DNA from: Ligilactobacillus saerimneri DSM 16049
Lineage (GTDB): Bacteria > Bacillota > Bacilli > Lactobacillales > Lactobacillaceae
Reading direction: 5' to 3'
Assembly (NCBI RefSeq): GCF_000423265.1
Contig: NZ_AUHQ01000001.1
Span: 1 to 64,000 of the forward strand
Length of the DNA stretch: 64,000 nucleotides
This document shows, one piece after another, positions 54,141-63,329 of this stretch (position 1 is the first letter of the stretch; every line of letters starts with the position of its first letter). The notes beneath the pieces were generated by a model. The model worked only from the letters and a program-made list of their open reading frames with translations, did no database searches and had not been told where the DNA came from. The translations under genes were made by a program, and so were the position numbers.

Positions 54141-54389
54141 TTAATCGTCCACAATATTTAAACGAATCTCTTTTGGTTCGTCCAAACGTACACTATAAAT
54201 GATGGTCCGAATAGCCGAAGCCACCCGCCCATGCTTTCCAATCACCCGACCAATATCTTCCGGGGCGACAAATAAGTTTAATTTCAGATAAAACTCGTCC
54301 TGATCAATAGTAACCTTAACCTGCTCAGGTGCAGTGACTAACGGCTCTACAATGGTTTGTAGCAATTGCTTGACGTCTGCTTGAGTCAT
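54141..54389 (-). CDS. khpA: KH-domain RNA-binding protein KhpA
   Basis: 82 aa single KH domain with the GKHG loop in RVIGKHGRVASAIRTII. With KhpB it affects cell length and envelope genes in lactobacilli and streptococci. Part of rpsP-khpA-rimM-trmD. Confidence 0.95.
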   Translation of the reverse strand: MTQADVKQLLQTIVEPLVTAPEQVKVTIDQDEFYLKLNLFVAPEDIGRVIGKHGRVASAIRTIIYSVRLDEPKEIRLNIVDD

Positions 54390-54400
54390 CTTAACTTACC

Positions 54401-54676
54401 TTATTTCTTAGAAAACTTAGCTTCGTGGAACTTCTTCATAACGCCTTGACGAGAAAGAATGTTACGAACTGTATCTGATGGTTGAGCACCGTTGTTCAAC
54501 CAGCCCAAAATGCTTTCTTCTTCAAGAGTTACTGTTTCTGGTTCTGTTAATGGATTATAAGTACCTACAGATTCGATGAAACGGCCATCACGTGGTGAAC
54601 GTGAATCAGCAACAACAATACGGTAAAATGGACGCTTCTTAGAACCCATACGCTTTAAACGAATCTTAACTGACAT
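54401..54676 (-). CDS. rpsP: ribosomal protein S16
   Basis: 91 aa: [20 protein letters not shown] at the N-terminus and [18 protein letters not shown] near the end. AGGAGGTGGAAACAC precedes the start. Confidence 0.98.
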   Translation of the reverse strand: MSVKIRLKRMGSKKRPFYRIVVADSRSPRDGRFIESVGTYNPLTEPETVTLEEESILGWLNNGAQPSDTVRNILSRQGVMKKFHEAKFSKK

Positions 54677-54713
54677 GTGTTTCCACCTCCTATTATTCTT
54701 CTCAACGATAAAT

Positions 54714-54742
54714 AATATACCAGGAAATTTATTCGGTGTAAA
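54714..54742 (-). promoter_or_regulatory. promoter of rpsP-khpA-rimM-trmD
   Basis: Minus-strand -35 TTTACA (54737-54742), 17-bp spacer, -10 TATATT (54714-54719). Confidence 0.7.
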
Positions 54743-54769
54743 GGATAAATTCTTGACAGGGTGATTTTT

Positions 54770-56209
54770 TTATCGCCGTCCCTTACGCCGTAGTTGTTTC
54801 ATCCGCTTTTGCTTTAGCTTTTTTTGTTTTCTTACCATTCTATTCATTGACATCTTAGCTAAGCGGCCACCCATTCCGTTGCCAAACATCTGCTCCATGC
54901 CCCCAAAGTTACCCTTGGAAACTTTACTCATCATATCACGCATCTGTTTGAATTGCTTAATCATTCTGTTTACTTCTTGAATAGGACGTCCTGAACCAGC
55001 AGCAATCCGCCGCCGCCGACTTGGGTTCAACAAATCAGGATTTTCCCGTTCTGCTTTTGTCATGGAGTAAACAATTGCTTTTGTCCGCTCCATATCCTTA
55101 GGATCGATATTAGCATTCTTCAAGGCTGGATTATTAGCTAACCCCGGGATCATTTTAATAATATCTTGCAGAGATCCCATGTTTTGAATCTGATTCATTT
55201 GGTCTAAGAAATCGTTAAAGTCAAAGGTGTTTTCCCGCATCTTTTCTTCTAATTTCTTAGCTTTTTCGGCGTCATAATCACGCTGAGCTTTTTCAATCAA
55301 AGTCAGCATATCACCCATCCCGAGAATCCGTGAAGCCATCCGGTCAGGATAGAAGACGTCAAGATCATCCATCTTTTCGCCTTGTCCAATGAACTTAATT
55401 GGCTTACCAGTAACCGCGCGAATGGATAAAGCAGCCCCACCACGAGTGTCACCATCCAACTTGGTCAAAACAACCCCAGTGATATTCAACTGATCATTAA
55501 AGCCTTGTGCCACTTCCACAGCATTTTGCCCTGTCATAGCATCAACTGTGAGTAGAATTTCATCCGGTTGCGCTAGCTCTTCTATCTGAGCTAACTCTGC
55601 CATCAATTTCTCATCAATTTGCAGTCGACCGGCCGTATCAATAAAAACATAGTCATTTTTATTTGCAGTTGCTTGGGCTAAACCATGCCGAACAATTTCA
55701 ACCGGTGATACATCCGTTCCCATTTCAAAAACTGGAATATCATTTTCTTTGCCCAAAATTTTTAATTGTTCAATTGCGGCTGGCCGGTACACATCGGCTG
55801 CAATCATCAGTGGCCGCGCTTTATTCTCACGTTTCAGTTTGGCAGCCAACTTGCTAGCAGTGGTCGTTTTACCTGCCCCTTGTAAACCCACCATCATAAT
55901 AATAGTAGGAATCTTCTTAGAGTGATTAAGCGGGACAGCTTCATCCCCCATCACCTTGATCAACTCTTCGTTAACAATTTTAACGATTTGCTGTGCAGGC
56001 GTTAATGATTCCAACACTTCCGAACCAACTGCTCGTGTTCGAACTTGTTTTACAAAATCTTTAACAACTTTAAAGTTAACGTCGGCTTCAAGTAGCGCGA
56101 GGCGGATTTCCCGCATAACTTCTTTAACATCATTCTCGCTAATTTTTCCTTTCCGCCGTAATTTTGCGATTGCATTTTGTAGTCTTTCGGTCAAGCCTTC
56201 AAATGCCAT
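54770..56209 (-). CDS. ffh: signal recognition particle protein Ffh
   Basis: 479 aa. N and G domains with P-loop GLQGAGKTTTASKLAA and TAGRLQIDEKLM, TKLDGDTRGGAAL, then the Met-rich M domain that binds signal peptides and 4.5S RNA. Delivers nascent membrane proteins to FtsY. Confidence 0.98.
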   Translation of the reverse strand: MAFEGLTERLQNAIAKLRRKGKISENDVKEVMREIRLALLEADVNFKVVKDFVKQVRTRAVGSEVLESLTPAQQIVKIVNEELIKVMGDEAVPLNHSKKIPTIIMMVGLQGAGKTTTASKLAAKLKRENKARPLMIAADVYRPAAIEQLKILGKENDIPVFEMGTDVSPVEIVRHGLAQATANKNDYVFIDTAGRLQIDEKLMAELAQIEELAQPDEILLTVDAMTGQNAVEVAQGFNDQLNITGVVLTKLDGDTRGGAALSIRAVTGKPIKFIGQGEKMDDLDVFYPDRMASRILGMGDMLTLIEKAQRDYDAEKAKKLEEKMRENTFDFNDFLDQMNQIQNMGSLQDIIKMIPGLANNPALKNANIDPKDMERTKAIVYSMTKAERENPDLLNPSRRRRIAAGSGRPIQEVNRMIKQFKQMRDMMSKVSKGNFGGMEQMFGNGMGGRLAKMSMNRMVRKQKKLKQKRMKQLRRKGRR

Positions 56210-56224
56210 ATGGTCTTCACCAAC

Positions 56225-56563
56225 CTATTCTTCTAGTTTTTCTAAATTTTGCACCAAAGTTTGTAATTCCTGGTCTGCAGGATAACGCGTCTGTACGTAC
56301 TGATTGAGCTTATCGACGTTGGTACTAATCTTAATAAAATTACTATATAAATGAAGCTTAGCTTCATATTCTTCTAAGATTTTCTCTGTTCGCCGAATAT
56401 TATCATACACAGCTTGGCGGGAAACAGCATAATTTTCCGCTATTTCTCCCAGTGAATAGTCATCACGATAGTAAAGCGCAACATAATCTGTTTGTTTTTT
56501 GGTCAATAACGGCTCATAAAATTCAAACAGCGCATTAATCCGATTTGTTTTCGCAATCTCCAT
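56225..56563 (-). CDS. ylxM: YlxM family DNA-binding protein
   Basis: 112 aa. Sigma-region-4-like helix-turn-helix ([40 protein letters not shown]) and a C-terminal coiled coil. Always next to ffh and ftsY; thought to modulate the SRP pathway. The ATG with AGGTGA upstream is used; a GTG three codons earlier is possible. Confidence 0.94.
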   Translation of the reverse strand: MEIAKTNRINALFEFYEPLLTKKQTDYVALYYRDDYSLGEIAENYAVSRQAVYDNIRRTEKILEEYEAKLHLYSNFIKISTNVDKLNQYVQTRYPADQELQTLVQNLEKLEE

Positions 56564-56572
56564 AAGTTTCAC

Positions 56573-57601
56573 CTATTCAGAATCACTATCATCATTTGCT
56601 TCTGTTTTACTGTCTACTACTAGACCTTTAAACAAGCCATAAACAAATTCTTCAGGATTAAAGTCACGCAGATCATCCATTTGTTCACCCAAGCCAACTA
56701 ATTTAACTGGAATATGCAACTCATTTCGAATAGCCAGTACAATGCCGCCCCGAGCCGTACCATCTAACTTAGTCAACACAATTCCCGTCACATTGGTTAC
56801 TTCTTTAAATTGTTTGGCCTGTGTCAATGCATTTTGACCAGTAGTAGCATCCAAAGCTAATAGAACTTCATGTGGGGCCTCAGGAATCTCCCGCGCGATA
56901 ACCCGCGCCATTTTTTCTAATTCCTTCATTAAATTAACTTTGTTTTGTAGACGTCCAGCCGTATCTACAAGTAAAATGTCATAATCTTCTTGCTTAGCCT
57001 TTTGAACTGCATCATATACTACTGCTGCCGGATCACTATTAGGCCCCTTGCTGACAACTGGAACACCAACTCTTTCGCCCCATTTTTCAAGTTGCTGAAT
57101 CGCACCTGCACGAAATGTGTCAGCTGCTGCTAGTAAAACTTTTTGTCCTTGTTCTTGATAACGATGTGCTAACTTACCGATCGTTGTCGTTTTGCCGACT
57201 CCATTAACCCCAACAAAGAAATAGACAGTTGGGCCAGCAGCTGCAGTCTGCAACCGCCGATCTTCATCTTTTCCTTCTTCTTCATAAATCTCTACTAACT
57301 TATTGATGATAACGTTAGAAACTTCTTCTTTAGATTTAGCATTTTCCAACTTAACTTCATCACGCAAAGCATCACTGATTTTTAGCGCAATATCATAGCC
57401 AACATCAGCTTCAATTAAAGTTTCCTCTAAATCATCGAAGAAATCTTCATCCACAGTTCGAAAATTAGCAAACAAGGCATTCAGTTTAGCCCCAAATCCC
57501 TGCCGACTCTTCTTCAAGCCATTCTCATAGTGAGTTTCTTCTTTACTAGGCGCTTGTTGTTCACCTGTGAAGGCTCGTTTAATTTTGTCAAATAAGCCCA
57601 T
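56573..57601 (-). CDS. ftsY: SRP receptor FtsY
   Basis: 342 aa NG-domain GTPase without a long acidic N-terminal domain. P-loop GVNGVGKTTTIGKLAH, DTAGRLQNKVNLMKEL, TKLDGTARGGIVLA. Receives the ribosome-Ffh complex at the membrane. The ATG two codons inside the open frame (MGLFDKIKRAF) is used. Confidence 0.97.
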   Translation of the reverse strand: MGLFDKIKRAFTGEQQAPSKEETHYENGLKKSRQGFGAKLNALFANFRTVDEDFFDDLEETLIEADVGYDIALKISDALRDEVKLENAKSKEEVSNVIINKLVEIYEEEGKDEDRRLQTAAAGPTVYFFVGVNGVGKTTTIGKLAHRYQEQGQKVLLAAADTFRAGAIQQLEKWGERVGVPVVSKGPNSDPAAVVYDAVQKAKQEDYDILLVDTAGRLQNKVNLMKELEKMARVIAREIPEAPHEVLLALDATTGQNALTQAKQFKEVTNVTGIVLTKLDGTARGGIVLAIRNELHIPVKLVGLGEQMDDLRDFNPEEFVYGLFKGLVVDSKTEANDDSDSE

Positions 57602-57649
57602 CCTCAATTCACTCCCGCTTCGTTACATTTACTTATTATTTTAACAAAC

Positions 57650-60600
57650 TTAATCTGCTTTTGGTATTAAACTCCCCAAAGCAAGCGAAACCACTTGGGA
57701 TACACCTGATTCCTGCATCGTAACTCCATACAAAACATTAGCCTGCAGCATTGTTCCTTTACGGTGCGTGATCACAATAAATTGCGTATCTTTATCTAAC
57801 TTCTGCAAATAACGCGAGTAGCGTTCAATATTTGCATCATCAAGAGCCGCTTCCGCTTCATCTAAGATTGTAAACGGTACTGGTTTTACCTGTAAGATGG
57901 CAAATAATAGTGTAATTGCAACCAGTGCCCGTTCACCACCCGATAATAAACTCAACTGGCGAAACTTTTTACCAGGTGGTTGTGCCATGATATCAATGCC
58001 AGTATGAAGCATATCCTCAGGATCAGTCAGGATCAGTTCTGCCCTACCACCACCAAAAATTTGTGGGAAAATGGCTGTAAACTTGGCCTGCACTGCTGCA
58101 AATGCATCCGCAAACCGCGTAGTCACTTCATCATCCATCTCGGCCATAGTGTTTTCTAACTGGGCTTTAGCCGCTAATAGGTCATCTTGCTGTTCCAGTA
58201 AAAATTGATACCGTTTATCGACTTCTTTAAACTCTTCAATTGCGTGAACATTAACAGTCCCTAGTTCAGCTAAGCCACGGTGAAGCATCCGCAATTGACG
58301 TTCAACTTCTTCCAGGTTATCCTCCTGGTTGTCGCGAGCTGCTTGCTCATAGCTAATGCTGAACTTTGCTTGTAGTTCTTGCAAGGCAGTATCTAGTTTT
58401 TCTTCCGTCCGCTGTTTTTGACTATCAATATCCTTACGGTTCAGTTTAGCTCCATTTAAGCGCTCACTAGCTTGTTGATAATCACGCTCATTTTCATCGC
58501 GCTTTTGACGCCAGTTTTGTCGTTGTGCTTGTAATTTCTTTAGTTTCTGCTGTAATTGCTGATAATTTTCCTCAGTTGCAATTTGTTTTTGTTTTAGCTC
58601 CTGGGCTTGTTGTGAGCTGACATTTTTCTGTGCTCGAATCTTCTTCAGCGCAGCTTGATCGCTTGCAACTACAGTTTGTAATCTTTCCTGCTGGTTAACA
58701 ACTTCTTTTTGTTGAACTTTTAACGCTTGGATCCGTTCCGTTAGCGCAACAATTTTTTCATTTAATTGTTGCTTTTGGACTTGCGTTGCTTGTCTGCTTA
58801 CTTGGTGCGCAGTAATTTGTTTCTCTAACCGCTTTTGAGCTTGTTCATTGACGACAAGTGCTTGCTCAACCTGACGCAACTTCTTTACGATTGTTCCTAA
58901 TTGGGTGGCAATTTTCCTTTCTTTATCATCAGCTGTTGCATTACGTGCGCGAACCCGTGCTACTTCTTCTTGAATCTGGACAATTTTTGCCGCAAGGATT
59001 GCATACTGTCCTCGTTTTTCTTGTTCATCTTGCTGCAGCTCTTGTAGGTCTGTTTGGACTTTAGTTACCTGGGTGGCAACATCTTGGCACTGTTTTTGTG
59101 CCTCCGTTTTTTGCTGAACAATTACAGCTAATTTGGCTTGCATATCCTTGATTTGTTGGCTTAAAGCAGTGATTTCTTGACTCTGCCCTAAGACCCCATT
59201 GTTCTCCTTACGATATGCTCCCCCAGTGAAAGATCCACCAGTGCTAATGACATCGCCAGCTAGGGTGACTATTTTTCTACTATAATGTAACCTCTGTGCG
59301 ATTGCTGTTGCTGCTTCCATCGTAGTTGCAATAATTGTTGTCCCTAACAGGCGTTGAATAATATTAGCATCTTGCTTAGGATAACCAACCAATTCACTAG
59401 CAATCCCTACTAAACCTGACATTTGAGCAATTTGCTGCTTTTGACTAATGGAGAGTTGATAGGGCTGTACTGTTGTTCGGGGAAGAAAAGTTGCTCGCCC
59501 TAACCGCTTAGACCGTAAATAGTTGATGCCTCTTTGAGCGGCTTGTTCATCGGTCACAATTATATTTTGAGCCTGACTCCCCAAAGCAGTTGAAATCGCA
59601 GTGAGGTATTGCTGTGATACCTCAATTGTTTCTGCCACAGAGCCAATAATTCCTGCTAACTGATTTTTGTTGCGTAATACTTCGCGAGCTCCTTGATAAT
59701 ACCCACTGTATTTAGCATTAATATTTACTAAGGTATCATAGTGAGTCTGTGCCCGCTGCAACACTTGATTTCCCTTTTGCCACTGGTCAGTAGTGTTTTG
59801 TACTCGTAACTTTTGCTTTTGATATACAGTCTCTAATTGTTCTAATTGCTCACGGCCGGCCGTAATCGCAGTTTCTAGCTCTTCTATTTTATGCGTGGCT
59901 AATTGAGCTTCATGTTGTAATGATTCAAGTTGTCCTATGACAGCTACCTGCTCATCACGATCCTTAGTATGTTGCTGCACACTATCAGTTTGCTCTTGGG
60001 TAAGATACTTTTTTTCACTTTGGAGTTGGGCTTGTTGTTGCAACAATTTTACTTGTTGAGCTTGTTGTTGCTTCAATTCTGCCACTACATTATCTTGTTC
60101 AGCCACTCCATTAGCTATTTCTTGCTTACTATTTTCAGCAGCTATCAATTGCTTTTGCCACTGGATAATCTGCTGGTCTAACTCTTGTGCATGTTCCTTA
60201 GTTTCAACCAAAGTTGCTCGATTAGCTGAAATTTGTTGGGCTAATTCATCTTGGCGCACAGCAGTATAGTGTGCTTGCTGATCAATAACTTGTGTTTGCC
60301 CCGCAAAATATTCCCTTTGAGTTGCATAGACCTGGACTTGATGTTGCACTTGATCAATCTGCTCATCAAGCTGCTCTTGTTTTTCCTTGGTTGTAGCTAG
60401 CAAATTACTTAATTTTTCTACTTGTCCCGCATATTTGATCACAGCCTGTTCACAGAGGGTTAGTTCGTGATCAATATTCTGACTACGCTGCATTCCCGCT
60501 TGTATTTGTAATACCAAATGACTCTTTTTGTAATAGTCAAATTTGCGTTTCTGCTCCAAATAGTCACGTGCAATACTTGCTTGTTCTTCTAGCGGATCAC

Positions 60601-61204
60601 GGCGTCGACGTAACTCAATAACAATGTCATTTAACCGCTCTAAGTGAGCAGTAGTATCGACCAATTTATTTTCAGCTTGCTGTTTCTCTTTCTTGTACTT
60701 TAGGACACCTGCAACTTCTTCAATGTACATTCGCCGGTCAAGCGGCTTACTATTGAAAATTGCTTCTACTTTGCCTTGCGAAATAATAGAAAAAGATTCT
60801 TTTCCTAGACCAGTATCAATAAATAAATCACTGATATCACGCAACCTTACCCGGTTATGATTAATGAGATATTCGCTATCGCCATTCCGGTAAATACGCC
60901 TAGTAATAGCCACCTCATCAGTAGCAATTGCCAAAAAACGGTCACTATTATCCAGCACCAGCTCAACTTCTGCACGGTTCAATGGGGACCTTGTCTGCGA
61001 ACCAGCAAAAATCACATCATTCATCTTGCCTCCCCGCAGGTTCTTGGCAGATTGTTCTCCTAACACCCATTGCAGGGCTTCAATGATATTACTCTTGCCA
61101 CTCCCATTGGGGCCAACAATTCCAGTGATCCCTTCAAAAAAATCAATCTTGGTTTTGTCGGCAAATGATTTAAAGCCGCTTATGGTCAACGATTTTAATT
61201 TCAT
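57650..61204 (-). CDS. smc: chromosome condensation protein SMC
   Basis: 1184 aa. Walker A GPNGSGKSNIIEALQW near residue 32, coiled coils around a hinge (about 510-640), signature SLLSGGERALVAITLLF and Walker B FTILDEAEAALDD at the C-terminus. Works with ScpAB. Follows rnc with 25 bp between, as in Bacillus. Confidence 0.98.
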   Translation of the reverse strand: MKLKSLTISGFKSFADKTKIDFFEGITGIVGPNGSGKSNIIEALQWVLGEQSAKNLRGGKMNDVIFAGSQTRSPLNRAEVELVLDNSDRFLAIATDEVAITRRIYRNGDSEYLINHNRVRLRDISDLFIDTGLGKESFSIISQGKVEAIFNSKPLDRRMYIEEVAGVLKYKKEKQQAENKLVDTTAHLERLNDIVIELRRRRDPLEEQASIARDYLEQKRKFDYYKKSHLVLQIQAGMQRSQNIDHELTLCEQAVIKYAGQVEKLSNLLATTKEKQEQLDEQIDQVQHQVQVYATQREYFAGQTQVIDQQAHYTAVRQDELAQQISANRATLVETKEHAQELDQQIIQWQKQLIAAENSKQEIANGVAEQDNVVAELKQQQAQQVKLLQQQAQLQSEKKYLTQEQTDSVQQHTKDRDEQVAVIGQLESLQHEAQLATHKIEELETAITAGREQLEQLETVYQKQKLRVQNTTDQWQKGNQVLQRAQTHYDTLVNINAKYSGYYQGAREVLRNKNQLAGIIGSVAETIEVSQQYLTAISTALGSQAQNIIVTDEQAAQRGINYLRSKRLGRATFLPRTTVQPYQLSISQKQQIAQMSGLVGIASELVGYPKQDANIIQRLLGTTIIATTMEAATAIAQRLHYSRKIVTLAGDVISTGGSFTGGAYRKENNGVLGQSQEITALSQQIKDMQAKLAVIVQQKTEAQKQCQDVATQVTKVQTDLQELQQDEQEKRGQYAILAAKIVQIQEEVARVRARNATADDKERKIATQLGTIVKKLRQVEQALVVNEQAQKRLEKQITAHQVSRQATQVQKQQLNEKIVALTERIQALKVQQKEVVNQQERLQTVVASDQAALKKIRAQKNVSSQQAQELKQKQIATEENYQQLQQKLKKLQAQRQNWRQKRDENERDYQQASERLNGAKLNRKDIDSQKQRTEEKLDTALQELQAKFSISYEQAARDNQEDNLEEVERQLRMLHRGLAELGTVNVHAIEEFKEVDKRYQFLLEQQDDLLAAKAQLENTMAEMDDEVTTRFADAFAAVQAKFTAIFPQIFGGGRAELILTDPEDMLHTGIDIMAQPPGKKFRQLSLLSGGERALVAITLLFAILQVKPVPFTILDEAEAALDDANIERYSRYLQKLDKDTQFIVITHRKGTMLQANVLYGVTMQESGVSQVVSLALGSLIPKAD

Positions 61205-61229
61205 TGGCTACGCACAATTCCTCTCATCA

Positions 61230-61922
61230 TTATCCTCTTAGCTCTTTTAGTGCCTGGAAGGCAGCTGCTTGTTCCGCAGCTTTCTTAGAATGTCCCTCAC
61301 CTTTGCCAATCACTTTGCCATCGACACTAACTTCCATAGCATAGTGTTTGTCATTATCTGGACCAGTTTCACCGATTTCCTTATAAACAATAGTACGTTC
61401 CCCGGATTGCTGCAGAAATTCTTGTAGTTCAGTCTTATGATCCAAAAGTTGATCATACCATCCCATATCCAATTTAGGGAAAACTACCCGTTGAATAAAC
61501 CGTACTACTTCATCTTTACCCTGATCCAGATACAATGCTCCTATAAACGCTTCAAAAATATCACATAATAAAGCTGGCCGTTGCCGTGCATTTGACTTTT
61601 CTTCACCTTTACCTAAACGAATATATTCATCAAAATGACATTCCACAGCAAATTTACTAAAACTTTCTTCCCGAACCATTGCTGCCCGCAAACGGGAGAG
61701 TTTTCCTTCTGGCATCAGTGGATACCGTTTGAATAAATACTCTGAAACGCACAGTTGCATAACCGCATCACCCAAAAATTCAATTCTTTCATAATATTTC
61801 AAGTGTTCACGTTTATGTTCGTTAGCATATGAAGCGTGGGTAAAGGCCTCATCTAACAAATCTGGATTGTGAAAATCAATTCCAAAATCATCATGCAACA
61901 TCTGTGTTAATCCTATAATCAC
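61230..61922 (-). CDS. rnc: ribonuclease III
   Basis: 230 aa. Catalytic signature ERIEFLGDAVMQLCVSEYLF, a DIFEAFIGALYLDQG helix with the last acidic ligands, and a C-terminal double-stranded RNA-binding domain (GKGEGHSKKAAEQAAAFQAL). Confidence 0.97.
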   Translation of the reverse strand: MIIGLTQMLHDDFGIDFHNPDLLDEAFTHASYANEHKREHLKYYERIEFLGDAVMQLCVSEYLFKRYPLMPEGKLSRLRAAMVREESFSKFAVECHFDEYIRLGKGEEKSNARQRPALLCDIFEAFIGALYLDQGKDEVVRFIQRVVFPKLDMGWYDQLLDHKTELQEFLQQSGERTIVYKEIGETGPDNDKHYAMEVSVDGKVIGKGEGHSKKAAEQAAAFQALKELRG

Positions 61923-61959
61923 TGTCTAACCCCTCTTCACTATCAATTTACTTTCGTCA

Positions 61960-61984
61960 AAAAAAGCCGGCATCTCTGCCAGCC
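61960..61984 (-). terminator. terminator after acpP
   Basis: GCTGGCA and TGCCGGC arms with GAGA loop, followed by TTTTTTT on the minus strand. Confidence 0.85.
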
Positions 61985-61991
61985 CTAATCA

Positions 61992-62234
61992 TTAGTTTTG
62001 GTGCGCTAAAATATATTGAACCGCATCGCCAACTGTGGCAAGCTTTTCTGCATCCTCGTCAGAAATTTCCGCCCCAAACTCATCTTCTAACTCTAACACA
62101 AATTCAACTTTATCGATTGAATCCGCATCTAAATCAGTTTGAAAATTAAGCTCATTGGTAATTTTATCTGTGGCAATATTGAAGTGCTTTTCAATCAATG
62201 CCGCGATCTTCGTAAATACTTCTTGTTCAGTCAT
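61992..62234 (-). CDS. acpP: acyl carrier protein
   Basis: 80 aa from MTEQEVFTKIAALIEKHFNI; Ser39 in DLDADSIDKVEF carries phosphopantetheine. TGTGGAGGAAAGAAAC precedes the ATG. Confidence 0.96.
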   Translation of the reverse strand: MTEQEVFTKIAALIEKHFNIATDKITNELNFQTDLDADSIDKVEFVLELEDEFGAEISDEDAEKLATVGDAVQYILAHQN

Positions 62235-62295
62235 GTTTCTTTCCTCCACAACTTACAGTTAACATTCCCATTGTAACCGTATTTCATATAAAAGT

Positions 62296-63309
62296 CTAGC
62301 TATCTTCCCGGCTTTGCTGAGTAGCTAAATAAGCTGTAAATTTAGGAATCATCTGCCCTGCTACCATTGCCCGGATCTGCTTTACAGTATAATATACTGT
62401 TCGGGCATCACTAGCACCATGTGCTTTAACAACCGGTGCTTTGGCTCCCAAAAGGACTGCTCCACCGTAGGTTGATTGATCCATTCGTTGTTTTAATTTC
62501 ATGAGACTAGGTTTAAGGAGCAAGGCACCCAACTTTCCTTTAACTCCGCTTGTCATAATGGCATCTTTAAGCATAGTCATAATTCCCTTGGCAGTTCCTT
62601 CCATGGACTTAAGGGCCGCATTTCCGGTAAAGCCGTCAGCAACAATTACATCACAGCTTCCATTAGCCATATCACGTGCTTCAACATTCCCTACAAAATT
62701 CAAACTTGGATCCGCACTGATCAACTGGTGTGCTGCTACCGTTAACTTGCTCCCCTTATGCGGTTCAGTCCCATTGTTAAGCAATCCAATCCGGGGGTTA
62801 TCAATTCCCCGAACACTCTCAGCATAATATTTTCCAAGTAGAGCATATTGGTAGAGGTGCTCAGGTTTTCCGTCCGCATTAGCTCCACTATCTAAGAGAT
62901 TAAAAACTCCTTCTTGTCCAGAAATGATCGGCAAAGTTGACAGTAAGCCTGGGCGAGCAACACCTCGAATTCGTCCAATAATAAACAATCCGACAGCCAA
63001 TAAAGCTCCTGTATTGCCACATGAAAATAGCGCATCTGCTGCCCCATCTTTAACCGCTTGGGCTGCCCGCACCAATGAGGAATCTTTCTTCTTGCGAATA
63101 GCCTTAACTGGTTCATCGTTCATTGTAATTAACTCAGTAGTTGGAATAATCGTAAGCCGTTCTTTGTCTTTGATCAATTCAGTAAGCTGAGCCTGATTTC
63201 CAAAGAGTAAAAACTCAACATCCTTAAATTCGTCACGGGCCCGCTCAACCCCTGCTACAACACTTTGTGGCGCATAATCGCCACCCATTGCATCGACTGC
63301 AATCTTCAT
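62296..63309 (-). CDS. plsX: phosphate acyltransferase PlsX
   Basis: About 337 aa: IAVDAMGGDYAPQSVVAGVE, CGNTGALLAVGLFIIGRIRG, DGFTGNAALKSMEGTAKGIM. Makes acyl-phosphate from acyl-ACP for glycerophospholipid synthesis. The start is one of several adjacent ATGs after AAGGATTG. Confidence 0.97.
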   Translation of the reverse strand: MKIAVDAMGGDYAPQSVVAGVERARDEFKDVEFLLFGNQAQLTELIKDKERLTIIPTTELITMNDEPVKAIRKKKDSSLVRAAQAVKDGAADALFSCGNTGALLAVGLFIIGRIRGVARPGLLSTLPIISGQEGVFNLLDSGANADGKPEHLYQYALLGKYYAESVRGIDNPRIGLLNNGTEPHKGSKLTVAAHQLISADPSLNFVGNVEARDMANGSCDVIVADGFTGNAALKSMEGTAKGIMTMLKDAIMTSGVKGKLGALLLKPSLMKLKQRMDQSTYGGAVLLGAKAPVVKAHGASDARTVYYTVKQIRAMVAGQMIPKFTAYLATQQSREDS

Positions 63310-63329
63310 CATCAATCCTTCTTTCTTAA